Shown here piece by piece: positions 46,163-54,756 of a stretch of DNA of 64,000 bases. Origin of the DNA: Acidobacteriota bacterium (GTDB lineage: Bacteria; Acidobacteriota; Thermoanaerobaculia; Gp7-AA8; JAHWKK01); NCBI GenBank assembly GCA_019347945.1, contig JAHWKK010000013.1:36260-100259 (forward strand), in the 5' to 3' direction. The position numbers and the translations under genes were made by a program. The notes beneath the pieces were generated by a model. That model saw nothing but the letters and a program-made list of their open reading frames with translations. It was not told the DNA's origin and searched no databases. The first letter of the stretch is position 1; every line of letters begins with the position of its first letter.

Positions 46163-47566
46163 TCAGTTGCGGATGAAAGCCTTGCCGCCGTCGAGCAGGC
46201 GTTTCAGCTCTTTCGGACCGCAGGCTTCCCCATAGAGGCGGGCGACCGGTTCGGTACCCGACAGCCGGAACAGCAGCCAGGTGCGGTCGTCGAAAACGAG
46301 CTTCACGCCATCCGTTCGATCGACGCTTTCGACCTTCAACCCGGCGACCTCGGCGGGAGGATTTGCGAGCTTGGTCTCGAGCGATTCCTGGAGCGGCCCG
46401 GTCAGCCGCATGTCGATCCGCTTCGATACATGGGTGCCGAACTCGTCGTAGAGCTCGCGTGTCAGCTCCGGTATCGTCTTCCCCGTGACGGCGACCATCT
46501 CGGCGACGAGCAGACAGGCGAGAATGCCGTCCTTCTCCGGGAGATGTCCGTAGATGGAAAGGCCGGCGCTCTCTTCGCCGCCCATCGCGATGGCGTCTTC
46601 GAGAATCAGCTCGCCGATATATTTGAATCCGACGGGCGTCTCGTAGACCGGGATGTCCAGTTTGTCGCCGATCTTGTCGATGATGTGAGTGGTCGCGACG
46701 GAGCGGGCGAGCCCGCCGGGAAGTTTCTTGATGCGCTTGAGATAGACGGCGAGAAGCGCGAGCACCAGATTGGGAGAGACGAATCGCCCCCGGTGATCGA
46801 CGATGCCGAAACGGTCGGCATCTCCATCGGTCGCGAGGCCGAGATTCAGCTTCTCGGCGACCACCAGCTTTCGCAGATCCTGAAGATTCTTCTGGTTGCA
46901 CTCCGGAGAGAACCCTCCGAAGTAGGGATCGCGGTAATTGTGAATGATCCTGACGGTGACGTCGGCGGTGAGAAGCACGAAGTCGAGATATTCGCGCGCC
47001 GTCCCGTAGAGCGAATCGACGCCGATCTTCAACCCGGCCTTTCCGATCTGCGCCACATCGACGAGATCCCCGATCCGCTCGATGTAACGCTCCCGGGGGT
47101 CGATCGTCTTGATGAGCTCGTCCTTCCGATAGACGTCGATGTGTTCGCCGGTCGACTCGACCGCATTGATCTCCGTCTCGATCGCCTGGGTCACCTCGGG
47201 AAGCGCGGGGGCGCCGTTCGCGGTGGAAAACTTCAGACCGTTGTATTCCGGAGGATTGTGCGACGCGGTGAAGTTGATTGCACCAATGGCTCCACGCCGG
47301 ACCGTTTCGAAGGAGACCGCAGGGGTCGGAAGATCGCGGGAGCAGAGCAGCGCTCGAAAATCGTTGTAGGCGAGGATCTTCGCAGCCTCCGCGGCGAACT
47401 TTTCGGAAAGGAAGCGTGTGTCGTATCCGATCACCACGCCGGCCGAAGGATCGGCGCCCGATTCGCGGAGATAGTTGCAGATGCCCTGGGTGGCAACACG
47501 CACCTGCTCGAACGTGAAGTCCTCGCCAATGACGCCGCGCCACCCGGAAGTACCGAATTTGATCAT
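46163..47566 (-). CDS. Alpha-D-phosphohexomutase (phosphoglucomutase/phosphomannomutase)
   Basis: Interconverts hexose-1- and hexose-6-phosphates; 467 residues, four domains. It has 'FGTSGWRGVIGEDFT' at the start, the active-site serine loop 'AINFTASHNPPEYNGLKF', the magnesium loop 'LATDGDADRFGIVD', the sugar-specificity loop 'GGEESAGLSIYGH' and the C-terminal phosphate-binding 'RLSGTEPVARLYGE'. GEESAG leaves glucose versus mannose preference open. The ATG at 47566 was chosen because family members begin just before this motif; the ribosome site is weak. It is divergent from the EAL response-regulator gene and ends 10 bases from the inverted repeat. Confidence 0.94.
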   Translation of the reverse strand: MIKFGTSGWRGVIGEDFTFEQVRVATQGICNYLRESGADPSAGVVIGYDTRFLSEKFAAEAAKILAYNDFRALLCSRDLPTPAVSFETVRRGAIGAINFTASHNPPEYNGLKFSTANGAPALPEVTQAIETEINAVESTGEHIDVYRKDELIKTIDPRERYIERIGDLVDVAQIGKAGLKIGVDSLYGTAREYLDFVLLTADVTVRIIHNYRDPYFGGFSPECNQKNLQDLRKLVVAEKLNLGLATDGDADRFGIVDHRGRFVSPNLVLALLAVYLKRIKKLPGGLARSVATTHIIDKIGDKLDIPVYETPVGFKYIGELILEDAIAMGGEESAGLSIYGHLPEKDGILACLLVAEMVAVTGKTIPELTRELYDEFGTHVSKRIDMRLTGPLQESLETKLANPPAEVAGLKVESVDRTDGVKLVFDDRTWLLFRLSGTEPVARLYGEACGPKELKRLLDGGKAFIRN

Positions 47567-47642
47567 CAGAAGGGAATGAGGCGAAAAAATCGTCGAGTCC
47601 GCCTGTTCTCGCTGGCCCCATTCAAGCATAATCGAAGCCCGG

Positions 47643-49319
47643 ATGGCTGACCAGTCCAAGATCCTGATCGCGGACGACGACCCCGCGATCGTGAGGCTCC
47701 TGAGCGCGCTGCTCAAGCCGCTGGACGCCGAGATTTTCACCGCTTCCGACGGAGCCGAGGCGCTCGAGCAGGCCAGGAAAATTCTGCCCGATGTGGCGAT
47801 CATCGATGTGGTGATGCCGGAAAAGAGCGGCTGGGAAGTCTGCCAGACGCTCAAGAATGTGAAGAGAACCAACCCGATCAAGATCGTTCTGATGACGGGA
47901 AAAGGGGAAGTGAAGGACCGCCTGACCGGGCTCCAGCTCGGAGCGGACGACTACATCGTGAAGCCATTCGATGGCAACGACGTCACGTGGCGGATCAGCC
48001 GGCTCCTCGACCTTCGCCAGCGCCAGCAGGGAGAGATCGCGGAAGACGACGAGATCCGCTCTCTCGTCCATGACGCCGCAACCGATCTCCCGACGATCTC
48101 CGCCTGCGTGCCGAGAATGAAGGAAATGCTCATCGAGCACGGACTGCTCGGCATCATTTACGTCGACGTCGAGGAGATGGAGCAAGTCGAGGTCGAGTAC
48201 GGCTGGGCGTTCTTCGACGAGTTGTTGCGCGCAGCCTCCTCGCTTGTGGAGAAAGAGGCCAAGGCGAACGGCGGGACGGCCTGTGTCAGCCGGGTCGGTT
48301 CCTCCGGCTTCTACGTCTTCAAAACCGGCACCCGCGGGTCAATCGGAGCCGAAGCCACAGCGCTGGCGAAGAACATCCACGAGCGGCTCTCCGACGCTCT
48401 GCTCGACCGCTATCCGCAGTTCTCTTCCGGCGAGCTCGTATTTTTCACCGGTATCGCCGTGGTCAACTATTCGCCGCAGATCCGGCTCGAGCGACAGATC
48501 TACAAAGGACTCCAGCAGGCTTTCGATACCGTTCGTGACGCCGAGGCGCAAACGAGGCGAGGACTGGTCGAGGAGATGGAGACGATCATCAATGAGAAGA
48601 AGGTCCGTGTGCTCTTCCAGCCGATCGTGGAAGCCTCGGATCTCTCCATTTTCGGTTACGAGCTTCTGACGCGAGGCCCGGCAAGCTCGTCGTTCCGGAA
48701 CTCCGACATCCTGTTCGAGTTCGCCCGGCGCAACGGCCTTGCCTGGGCTCTCGAGCAGGTCGCCATCGAGTGCATGGTCAGAAAGCTCGGGCGCGAAAAA
48801 CTCGAGGATCGGGCGCTTCTGATCAATCTCGAGGCGGAAACCGTCGATGCCTTCACACGCCAGTTCGACGAAATGATGTCGGAGGTCGGAGAGCACCCGG
48901 AGCGCCTGGTGTTCGAGCTGACCGAGCGCGCGGCCATCGAGGATTTCTCATCCTTCCGCGAGACTCTGTCGAGACTGAAGGCACACGGCGTGTCGATCGC
49001 AATCGACGACGCCGGATCAGGCTACGCTTCGCTCGAAGCGATTGCCTCGCTCGCACCCAACTATCTCAAGATCGCGAAGGGACTCGTCTCGGCGCTCTCT
49101 TCCGAGCCGATCAAACAGGATCTGATGAAGCTCCTCGTCGATCTCGCCCAACGGATCGGCGCCAGGACGATTGCCGAAGGAATCGAGACCGAAGAGGAAT
49201 ACGAGTGGTGCAGGACGCTCGGAATCGATCTCCTCCAGGGCTTCTACTTCGCGATGCCGTCCGAGGAGCTCGTCACAGCGATCGAGCCGCGCACGCGACG
49301 CAAGCGCGCAGCAGGATGA
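47643..49319 (+). CDS. Response regulator with degenerate GGDEF-like and EAL domains
   Basis: c-di-GMP phosphodiesterase-type regulator, 558 residues. The REC domain (about 1-125) has D55 in 'VAIIDVVMPEKSGWE' and lysine in 'YIVKPFDG'. A middle region (about 140-300) looks like a GGDEF fold but the signature is replaced by 'RVGSSGFYVF', so it should not make c-di-GMP. The EAL domain (about 310-550) has 'FGYELLTRG', 'FELTERAA', 'AIDDAGSGYAS' and 'AEGIE', so hydrolysis is plausible. Its stop overlaps the ATG of an M20 peptidase gene. Confidence 0.9.
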   Translation: MADQSKILIADDDPAIVRLLSALLKPLDAEIFTASDGAEALEQARKILPDVAIIDVVMPEKSGWEVCQTLKNVKRTNPIKIVLMTGKGEVKDRLTGLQLGADDYIVKPFDGNDVTWRISRLLDLRQRQQGEIAEDDEIRSLVHDAATDLPTISACVPRMKEMLIEHGLLGIIYVDVEEMEQVEVEYGWAFFDELLRAASSLVEKEAKANGGTACVSRVGSSGFYVFKTGTRGSIGAEATALAKNIHERLSDALLDRYPQFSSGELVFFTGIAVVNYSPQIRLERQIYKGLQQAFDTVRDAEAQTRRGLVEEMETIINEKKVRVLFQPIVEASDLSIFGYELLTRGPASSSFRNSDILFEFARRNGLAWALEQVAIECMVRKLGREKLEDRALLINLEAETVDAFTRQFDEMMSEVGEHPERLVFELTERAAIEDFSSFRETLSRLKAHGVSIAIDDAGSGYASLEAIASLAPNYLKIAKGLVSALSSEPIKQDLMKLLVDLAQRIGARTIAEGIETEEEYEWCRTLGIDLLQGFYFAMPSEELVTAIEPRTRRKRAAG

Positions 49320-50338
49320 TCCCCGGCTCGGCATCCGCGCTCGCGCGGCAACTGATCGACATCCCTTCTCTGACCGATGAGGAAGGACCGCTGGCGGCGT
49401 TCCTCGCCCGGATGCTCCCGTCAGCAGGATTCGAATGCCGCACGCTCCCCGTCGACGACGGGAATCCGGAGAGGGTGAGTCTCCTCGCCACCGCTCCCGA
49501 TCGGATTCCGCGCGCGCTTCTCTGCACCCACCTCGATACCGTGCCCCCATTCATCGCATCGTCCGAAGACGACGAATGGATTTTCGGTCGGGGTGCCTGC
49601 GACGCGAAAGGAATCATGGCGGCGATGATCCTTGCGGCGAGCGACCTTCTCGAAAAAGGGTTCTGCGATGCAGGCCTCCTCTTTCTCGCGGGGGAAGAGA
49701 CCGATTCGATCGGCGCAAAAAGAGCCAACGAACAGCTCGCCGATCTCGGCGTCGAGCTCGTGATCGTCGGCGAGCCGACCGACGGTCGGTTCGTCGAAGC
49801 CTGCAAGGGGACGCTGACGGCCGAAGTGCGATTCGACGGCAAGGCGGCCCATTCGGCCTACCCGGAGCGCGGCGAGTCCGCCATATCGAAGGCCGCGCGG
49901 GCCGTCGTCGCGATCGAGGAAACCGACTGGGGAACCGACGATTCGATTGGCCAGGCCTCGGCCAACGTCGGGATCATCTCCGGTGGCCGCAAACCGAACG
50001 TGGTTCCGGATGAAGCGTCGCTGACTGTCATGATCCGTACAGTTGAGGATATGAACCGATCATTAGAGCGGTTGAAACGAACCGTTGACCTGTTCGGCGG
50101 CCGGATCGCCCATCACCACGGAACCTCCCCGGTGATCTTCGAGGTGCCGGAGGGGGAAGAAGGGATCAGCGTCGGATTCGGTACCGACGCCCCCTACCTC
50201 GGCAATCTCGGACGCCGGATCCTTTACGGTCCGGGATCGATTCACGATGCTCACACCCCTCACGAGCGGATTCGGAAGCCCGACATCGAAGCGGCTCGCG
50301 CGGTTTACGCGCGCATCGTGCAGAATTCGCTTCGCTAG
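49316..50338 (+). CDS. M20-family metallopeptidase/deacylase (DapE/ArgE-like)
   Basis: Zinc aminoacylase fold, 340 residues. Ligand motifs are 'LLCTHLDTVPPF', 'GRGACDAKGIMAAM', 'LFLAGEETDSIGAKRAN' (catalytic Glu-Glu) and 'VIVGEPTDGRFV'; a dimerisation insert is at about 165-270. The C-terminal 'GPGSIHDAHTPHERI' carries the last histidine. The substrate is an N-acyl amino acid or small peptide, possibly N-succinyl-diaminopimelate or acetylornithine; sequence alone does not decide. The ATG at 49316 overlaps the preceding stop (ATGA). It is the second M20 enzyme in the window and is only distantly similar to the one beside hutF. Confidence 0.88.
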   Translation: MIPGSASALARQLIDIPSLTDEEGPLAAFLARMLPSAGFECRTLPVDDGNPERVSLLATAPDRIPRALLCTHLDTVPPFIASSEDDEWIFGRGACDAKGIMAAMILAASDLLEKGFCDAGLLFLAGEETDSIGAKRANEQLADLGVELVIVGEPTDGRFVEACKGTLTAEVRFDGKAAHSAYPERGESAISKAARAVVAIEETDWGTDDSIGQASANVGIISGGRKPNVVPDEASLTVMIRTVEDMNRSLERLKRTVDLFGGRIAHHHGTSPVIFEVPEGEEGISVGFGTDAPYLGNLGRRILYGPGSIHDAHTPHERIRKPDIEAARAVYARIVQNSLR

Positions 50339-50465
50339 TTGCCCGGCTTGCGGCACCGGAGCGGTCGACCGCACGATGGAGCATCGAAATAATGGAGAGG
50401 CGGCAAGTGTAACGCGTGGCGTCCGGCAATTCCGGGGATCCCGGTTCTGCGAAAGAAGGAAAACG

Positions 50466-51656
50466 ATGGCAAAACTCGAACAGGAGATCTATCTGGTCAG
50501 CCCGAGGCGGACGCCCATCGGGCGATTCGGGGGGACACTGCTCCCCCTCAGCGCCGCGGATCTCGGGGTGGCCGCTGCGAAGGGGTCGCTCGACGCGGCC
50601 GGGCTCGATCCCGAAGCGCTCGACGAGGTGATCTTCGGCAATGCGCGCCAGGCGGGAGTCGGTCCGAACGTGGCGCGGCAGATCGCCCTGCGGTCGGGCG
50701 CAACACACGAGACGCCGGCCTGGACGGTCAACCAGGCGTGCGGCTCCGGCATGCGCGCGATCATCAATGCTGCCGACCAGATCCGCCTCGGTAACGCGAA
50801 GCTCGTTCTCGCTGGCGGGACCGAGTCGATGTCCAACACTCCGTATCTGCTCACCAACGCCCGATGGGGTCTTCGGATGGGCAACGGCGAGGTCGTCGAC
50901 GGGATGACGAGGGACGGATTCTTCTGCCCGCTCGCCGACGAGATGATGGGCGCCACGGCGGAAACACTCGCGGACCAGTACGGAATCTCGAGAGACGAGC
51001 AGGACGAGCTCGCCGTTCGGAGCCAGCAGAGGGCGGGGAAGGCATGGGACGACGAAGCCTTCGCCGGTGAGATCGTTCCGGTGGAGATCCAGACGCGGAA
51101 GGACTCGACGACGCTCGATCGCGACGAGCATCCGCGACCGGATACGTCGGTCGAAAAGATGAAGAAGCTTCCTCCGGTCTTCCGCGATGGCGGAACCGTT
51201 CATGCGGGCAACGCGTCGGGAGTGACCGACGGCGCCTCCGCGATGATCGTCGCGAGCGCCGAAGCGGTGAAAGCGCACGGACTCACTCCGCTGGCGCGTC
51301 TGGCCGGCTACGCGCAGGCGGGAGTGGATCCGAAGGTAATGGGGATCGGTCCCGTACCGGCCACAAAACAGATCCTCGAGGAGAACGGGATCTCGCTCGA
51401 CGAGATCGGCCTCATCGAGCTGAACGAGGCGTTCGCCGCGCAGGTGATCGCATGCGACCGTGAGCTCCATCTCGATCCGGAGCGCCTCAATGTGCACGGA
51501 GGCGCGATCGCCCTCGGACATCCGATCGGCGCGACCGGAGCCCGGATCACGACGACGCTCGCTCATGCGATGAGCCGGAGAAACGAACGACTCGGTCTCG
51601 CAACCCTATGCATTTCCGGGGGGATGGGACTCGCGCTGCTTCTGGAACGCTGCTGA
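50466..51656 (+). CDS. Acetyl-CoA acetyltransferase (thiolase)
   Basis: Condenses or cleaves acyl-CoA; 396 residues. Active-site residues are C92 in 'NQACGSGMRAI', H352 in 'GHPIGATGARI' and C382 in 'CISGGMG', with 'NEAFAAQVIA' between them. These match degradative or biosynthetic thiolase I/II. The ATG at 50466 has AAGAAGGAAAA upstream. The stop TGA shares a base with the tatD ATG. Together with the hydroxyacyl-CoA dehydrogenase and hydratase at 44-46 kb it could complete beta-oxidation or acetoacetyl-CoA metabolism, though it is in a separate unit. Confidence 0.95.
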   Translation: MAKLEQEIYLVSPRRTPIGRFGGTLLPLSAADLGVAAAKGSLDAAGLDPEALDEVIFGNARQAGVGPNVARQIALRSGATHETPAWTVNQACGSGMRAIINAADQIRLGNAKLVLAGGTESMSNTPYLLTNARWGLRMGNGEVVDGMTRDGFFCPLADEMMGATAETLADQYGISRDEQDELAVRSQQRAGKAWDDEAFAGEIVPVEIQTRKDSTTLDRDEHPRPDTSVEKMKKLPPVFRDGGTVHAGNASGVTDGASAMIVASAEAVKAHGLTPLARLAGYAQAGVDPKVMGIGPVPATKQILEENGISLDEIGLIELNEAFAAQVIACDRELHLDPERLNVHGGAIALGHPIGATGARITTTLAHAMSRRNERLGLATLCISGGMGLALLLERC

Positions 51657-52429
51657 TGAGCGGGATCTGGACCGACAGCCATTGTCATCTGGCGATGGCC
51701 GAGGATGCGCGCGCGGCGCTCGACCGCGCGCGCGGCGATGGAGTCCGCGGCTTCGTCGTTCCGGGGACGACGCTGGAGGATTCCCGGGAGTGTGTCCGGC
51801 TCGCCGCTGAAGAACAGGACGTCTGGGCGGCCGTCGGGTTCCATCCCCACGAGGCGAAGGACTGCGACGATGCTGCGTTCGTTGAGATCGAGCTCCTCGC
51901 CGGAAGGGAGAGAGTCGTGGCGGTGGGGGAGGTCGGTCTCGATTATCACTATGACTTTTCTCCGCGCTCGACCCAGCGCGAGGTTCTCGCGAGACACATG
52001 GATCTCGCGAGACGGAAGAGTCTTCCGCTCATCGTGCATAACCGGGAATCGACCAGCGATCTCCTCGAGATTCTTCGGAGCGAGCCCGGGCGAGAATGCC
52101 GAGGCATCCTCCATTCATTCACCGAAAACTACGAGGTGGCGAAGGAGCTGATCGATGCCGGATGGGTGATCTCGTTCTCCGGAATCGTGACGTTCCGAAC
52201 CGCGGAAGACCTGCGGGCGACCGCCCGAAAACTTCCGCCCGAATCGGTGCTGATCGAGACCGACACCCCCTACCTCGCTCCGGTGCCGAAGCGGGGGAAG
52301 ACCAACGAGCCTTCGTTTGTCCGCTACATCGGCGAGCTGCTGGCCGATTTGTGGAACATCCCCGCGGAAGAGGTGGCGCGGATCACGACGGCGAACTTCG
52401 AGCGGGTGTTCGGCGTGGAGGTCGGGTGA
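51656..52429 (+). CDS. tatD: TatD-family metal-dependent DNase
   Basis: TIM-barrel hydrolase of 257 residues with 3'-5' DNase activity in characterised members. Metal ligands are 'TDSHCHLAMAED' (HxH), 'AVGEVGLDYHYDFS' (Glu), 'PLIVHNRES' (His), 'ILHSFTEN' (His) and 'LIETDTPYLAP' (Asp). The start ATG at 51656 overlaps the thiolase stop by one base. Its own stop overlaps the GTG start of the glycosyltransferase gene. Its place in this operon is probably structural rather than functional. Confidence 0.95.
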   Translation: MSGIWTDSHCHLAMAEDARAALDRARGDGVRGFVVPGTTLEDSRECVRLAAEEQDVWAAVGFHPHEAKDCDDAAFVEIELLAGRERVVAVGEVGLDYHYDFSPRSTQREVLARHMDLARRKSLPLIVHNRESTSDLLEILRSEPGRECRGILHSFTENYEVAKELIDAGWVISFSGIVTFRTAEDLRATARKLPPESVLIETDTPYLAPVPKRGKTNEPSFVRYIGELLADLWNIPAEEVARITTANFERVFGVEVG

Positions 52430-53157
52430 TCCGGCATCCGGACGTCTCGGTCGTCGTCCCCGTCCGGAATGAGCGGGAATGCCTCCGGCTGCTGTGCGAC
52501 GAGACGGCGGCGGCTCTCGCCACCGCGCCGTTCACCTGGGAGCTGATCCTCGTCGATGACGGCAGCACCGACGGAAGCCAATCGGTCATCCGGGAGCTCG
52601 CGGCGGAGCGCATCTGGGTGCGGGCGCTGATTCTCGATCGCAACCACGGCCAGACCGCTGCTCTCGATGCGGGATGGCGTCGGGCAGACGGGCGTTATCT
52701 CGCCTCAATGGACGCCGATCTCCAGAACGATCCCGCCGATCTGATCGCCCTGTGGCGGCGTCTCCAGGGAAACGGAGACGCGCCGGACATGGTCGCCGGT
52801 ATTCGTGCCCGGCGGCGCGACACCTTGTGGAAGAAGATCCAGAGCCGCATCGGGAACGCCATTCGAAACTGGATCACGCAGGATCACATCACGGATACCG
52901 GCTGCTCGCTGAAGATGATGAAGCGGGAGTGTCTCGATCGGATCACGCTCTTCCGCGGCATGCACCGGTTCCTTCCGACGCTCGTGAGGATGCAGGGATA
53001 CACCGTCGTCGAGCTTCCCGTCGGCCATCGTCCCCGCCGCTTCGGTGAGACCAAATATGGCGTGCTCGACAGGGCGTGGCGGGGCCTGGTCGACTGCATC
53101 GCCATTCGCTGGATGAAGAGCCGCCTTCCGGCGTATCGTGTCGAGGAGAAGCGATGA
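52426..53157 (+). CDS. Family 2 glycosyltransferase (polyprenyl-phosphate sugar transferase-like)
   Basis: Cytoplasmic GT-A enzyme, 243 residues, related to dolichol/undecaprenyl-phosphate glycosyltransferases. Motifs are 'DVSVVVPVRNERECLR', 'LILVDDGSTDGSQ' (nucleotide-sugar binding), 'LDRNHGQTAALDAGW' and the DxD-type 'ASMDADLQNDPADL'. 'TDTGCSLKMMKRECLDRI' and the C-terminal 'FGETKYG' (R/KxxxxS-like acceptor loop) follow. The start is GTG at 52426, coupled to tatD. With the next gene (LABN) it probably makes a lipid-linked sugar for envelope modification; sugar identity is unknown. Confidence 0.9.
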   Translation: MIRHPDVSVVVPVRNERECLRLLCDETAAALATAPFTWELILVDDGSTDGSQSVIRELAAERIWVRALILDRNHGQTAALDAGWRRADGRYLASMDADLQNDPADLIALWRRLQGNGDAPDMVAGIRARRRDTLWKKIQSRIGNAIRNWITQDHITDTGCSLKMMKRECLDRITLFRGMHRFLPTLVRMQGYTVVELPVGHRPRRFGETKYGVLDRAWRGLVDCIAIRWMKSRLPAYRVEEKR

Positions 53158-53465
53158 GCCTCAATCCGGCGGAATGGGACATATGGGTCGCGATCGGCTT
53201 TCTGGGCCAGCTCTGCTTCTCCGCGAGGTTCCTCATCCAATGGGTCTCCTCCGAGAGGGAGCGGAAGAGCGTCATCCCGATTTACTTCTGGTACTTTTCG
53301 CTCATTGGCGGGATGATTCTGGCCGTGTACGCATTTCACCGGCGTGATCCCGTCTTCCTGCTCGGACAGAGTATGGGGATCCTGATCTACGTCCGGAATC
53401 TGATGCTCATCCATCGCGCGCGCCGCGCCGGAAAGCAACCGGGTTTGCCGGAGATACCTGTTTGA
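53154..53465 (+). CDS. Lipid-A-disaccharide-synthase N-terminal-domain (LABN) membrane protein
   Basis: 103-residue inner-membrane protein with three or four hydrophobic segments. It contains 'IGFLGQLCFSARFLIQWVSS', 'ERKSVIPIYFWYFSLIGG' and 'GQSMGILIYVRNLMLI', the PQ-loop-like LABN pattern. Such proteins are found beside polyprenyl-phosphate glycosyltransferases and are suspected to flip or assist lipid-linked sugars. The start and stop overlap both neighbours by four bases, so it is translationally locked between two glycosyltransferases. Confidence 0.9.
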   Translation: MSLNPAEWDIWVAIGFLGQLCFSARFLIQWVSSERERKSVIPIYFWYFSLIGGMILAVYAFHRRDPVFLLGQSMGILIYVRNLMLIHRARRAGKQPGLPEIPV

Positions 53466-54649
53466 AAGATTCGATGAAACTCGCCATTCACATTCCAGCA
53501 TGGAACGAAGAATCCACGATCGAGACGGCGATCCGTTCTCTTCCCCGAAGGTTGAGGGGATTCAGCGAAGTCCTGATCTTCGTCGTCGATGACGGCAGCA
53601 CCGACCGGACCGCGGAGATCGCGGAGGAAGCGGGCGCCACGGTCGTCAGGCTGCTCAACCATCAGGGACTCTCCGCAGCGTTTCGCAAGGGGATCGATGC
53701 TGCGCTGGCAGCGGGCGCGGATGTCATCGTCAATACCGACGCCGACAATCAGTACGAAGCTCAGGACATCGAAGCCCTCGTCGCACCGATTCTCGATGGA
53801 CGCGCCGATGTCGTCATCGGTGATCGCGTGATCGCCCGGTCGCCGCACATGGGTCCGCTCAAACGCTTCCTCCAGTCGCTCGGCTCCCGCGCCGTCAGCA
53901 TTGCGTCGGGTATCAGCCTTCCGGACGTGACGAGCGGATTTCGCGCGTTCTCCCGCGAGGCCGCGATGAGGCTGAACGTCTTCAACTCGTTCACCTACAC
54001 TCTCGAGACGATCATCCAGGCGGGCCATCACAACCTCGAGGTGCGGGCCGTTCCGGTCCGGACCAACGCCCCCGTCCGCCCGTCGCGGCTATACGGGAGC
54101 ATCTTCTCGTATCTCTGGCGATCGGTGCTGACGATCTTCCGTGTCTATACGCTCTACCGGCCGCTGCGGACGTTCCTCTGGATCGGGGCTCTTCTCTTTC
54201 TCGGTGGCGCGCTGATCGGTGGAAGGTTCCTCGTCGAGTACCTCGCGGGGGACGGAGCCGGGCACATACAGAGCCTGATTCTCGCTGCCGTTCTCCTGAT
54301 CAGCGGCTTCCAGACGATTCTCTTCGGCATCATCGCAGATCTCATCTCGGTGAACCGGAGACTCCATGAGGAGAGCCTCGTCAGGCTGCGAAAGCTCGAG
54401 CTGCGGCCTCGTTTTGCTCGAAAAGGTCGTCCCGCAGCTCCGGAAGCGCCGGCGAAGACCGCGGGGGAGAGCATTCCGGACGAAGGGGAGTCGCAGTGGG
54501 TCTGGATCGCGGGCGACGAGGAAGAGATCGAGCCGGTGCGCGGTTCCCGGCCGCGCCGCCGTCGCCGCGGTCGAAGCGGGGGAGAGCATCGCGTGACCGA
54601 TCCCCGCGATCGCAAACACCAGCCCCGCCTCCACAACGACGACGACTAG
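53462..54649 (+). CDS. Membrane-anchored family 2 glycosyltransferase
   Basis: 395 residues. A GT-A domain (about 5-225) has 'KLAIHIPAWNEESTI', 'FVVDDGSTDRTAEI', 'NHQGLSAAFRKGI' and 'IVNTDADNQY' (DxD). Two membrane helices follow (about 238-260 and 275-300), the DPM1/GtrB-like layout. A 90-residue Arg- and Asp-rich cytoplasmic tail is unusual and probably disordered. The TTG at 53462 overlaps the LABN stop; the ATG at 53474 is an alternative. It probably transfers a sugar to undecaprenyl phosphate. It is last in the thiolase-tatD-GT-LABN-GT run. Confidence 0.9.
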   Translation: MKDSMKLAIHIPAWNEESTIETAIRSLPRRLRGFSEVLIFVVDDGSTDRTAEIAEEAGATVVRLLNHQGLSAAFRKGIDAALAAGADVIVNTDADNQYEAQDIEALVAPILDGRADVVIGDRVIARSPHMGPLKRFLQSLGSRAVSIASGISLPDVTSGFRAFSREAAMRLNVFNSFTYTLETIIQAGHHNLEVRAVPVRTNAPVRPSRLYGSIFSYLWRSVLTIFRVYTLYRPLRTFLWIGALLFLGGALIGGRFLVEYLAGDGAGHIQSLILAAVLLISGFQTILFGIIADLISVNRRLHEESLVRLRKLELRPRFARKGRPAAPEAPAKTAGESIPDEGESQWVWIAGDEEEIEPVRGSRPRRRRRGRSGGEHRVTDPRDRKHQPRLHNDDD

Positions 54650-54672
54650 CGCCGGGAACGCCGAACTTCACC

Positions 54673-54714
54673 GTAGCGCAGGCTCTCCAATCCGTCGCCA
54701 GGACGCGGCGCTAC
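54673..54714 (+). repeat. Palindromic dispersed repeat (TAGCGCAGGCT type), copy A
   Basis: GTAGCGC and GCGCTAC form 7-bp ends of a 42-base palindrome. The TAGCGCAGGCT core is shared, on the opposite strand, with the element at 55684-55726, so the two copies flank the TonB-like gene in inverted orientation. Confidence 0.65.
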
Positions 54715-54756
54715 GAAGACCGGCTAATCGACCACAACTCTGATCTCGCATGCCGC

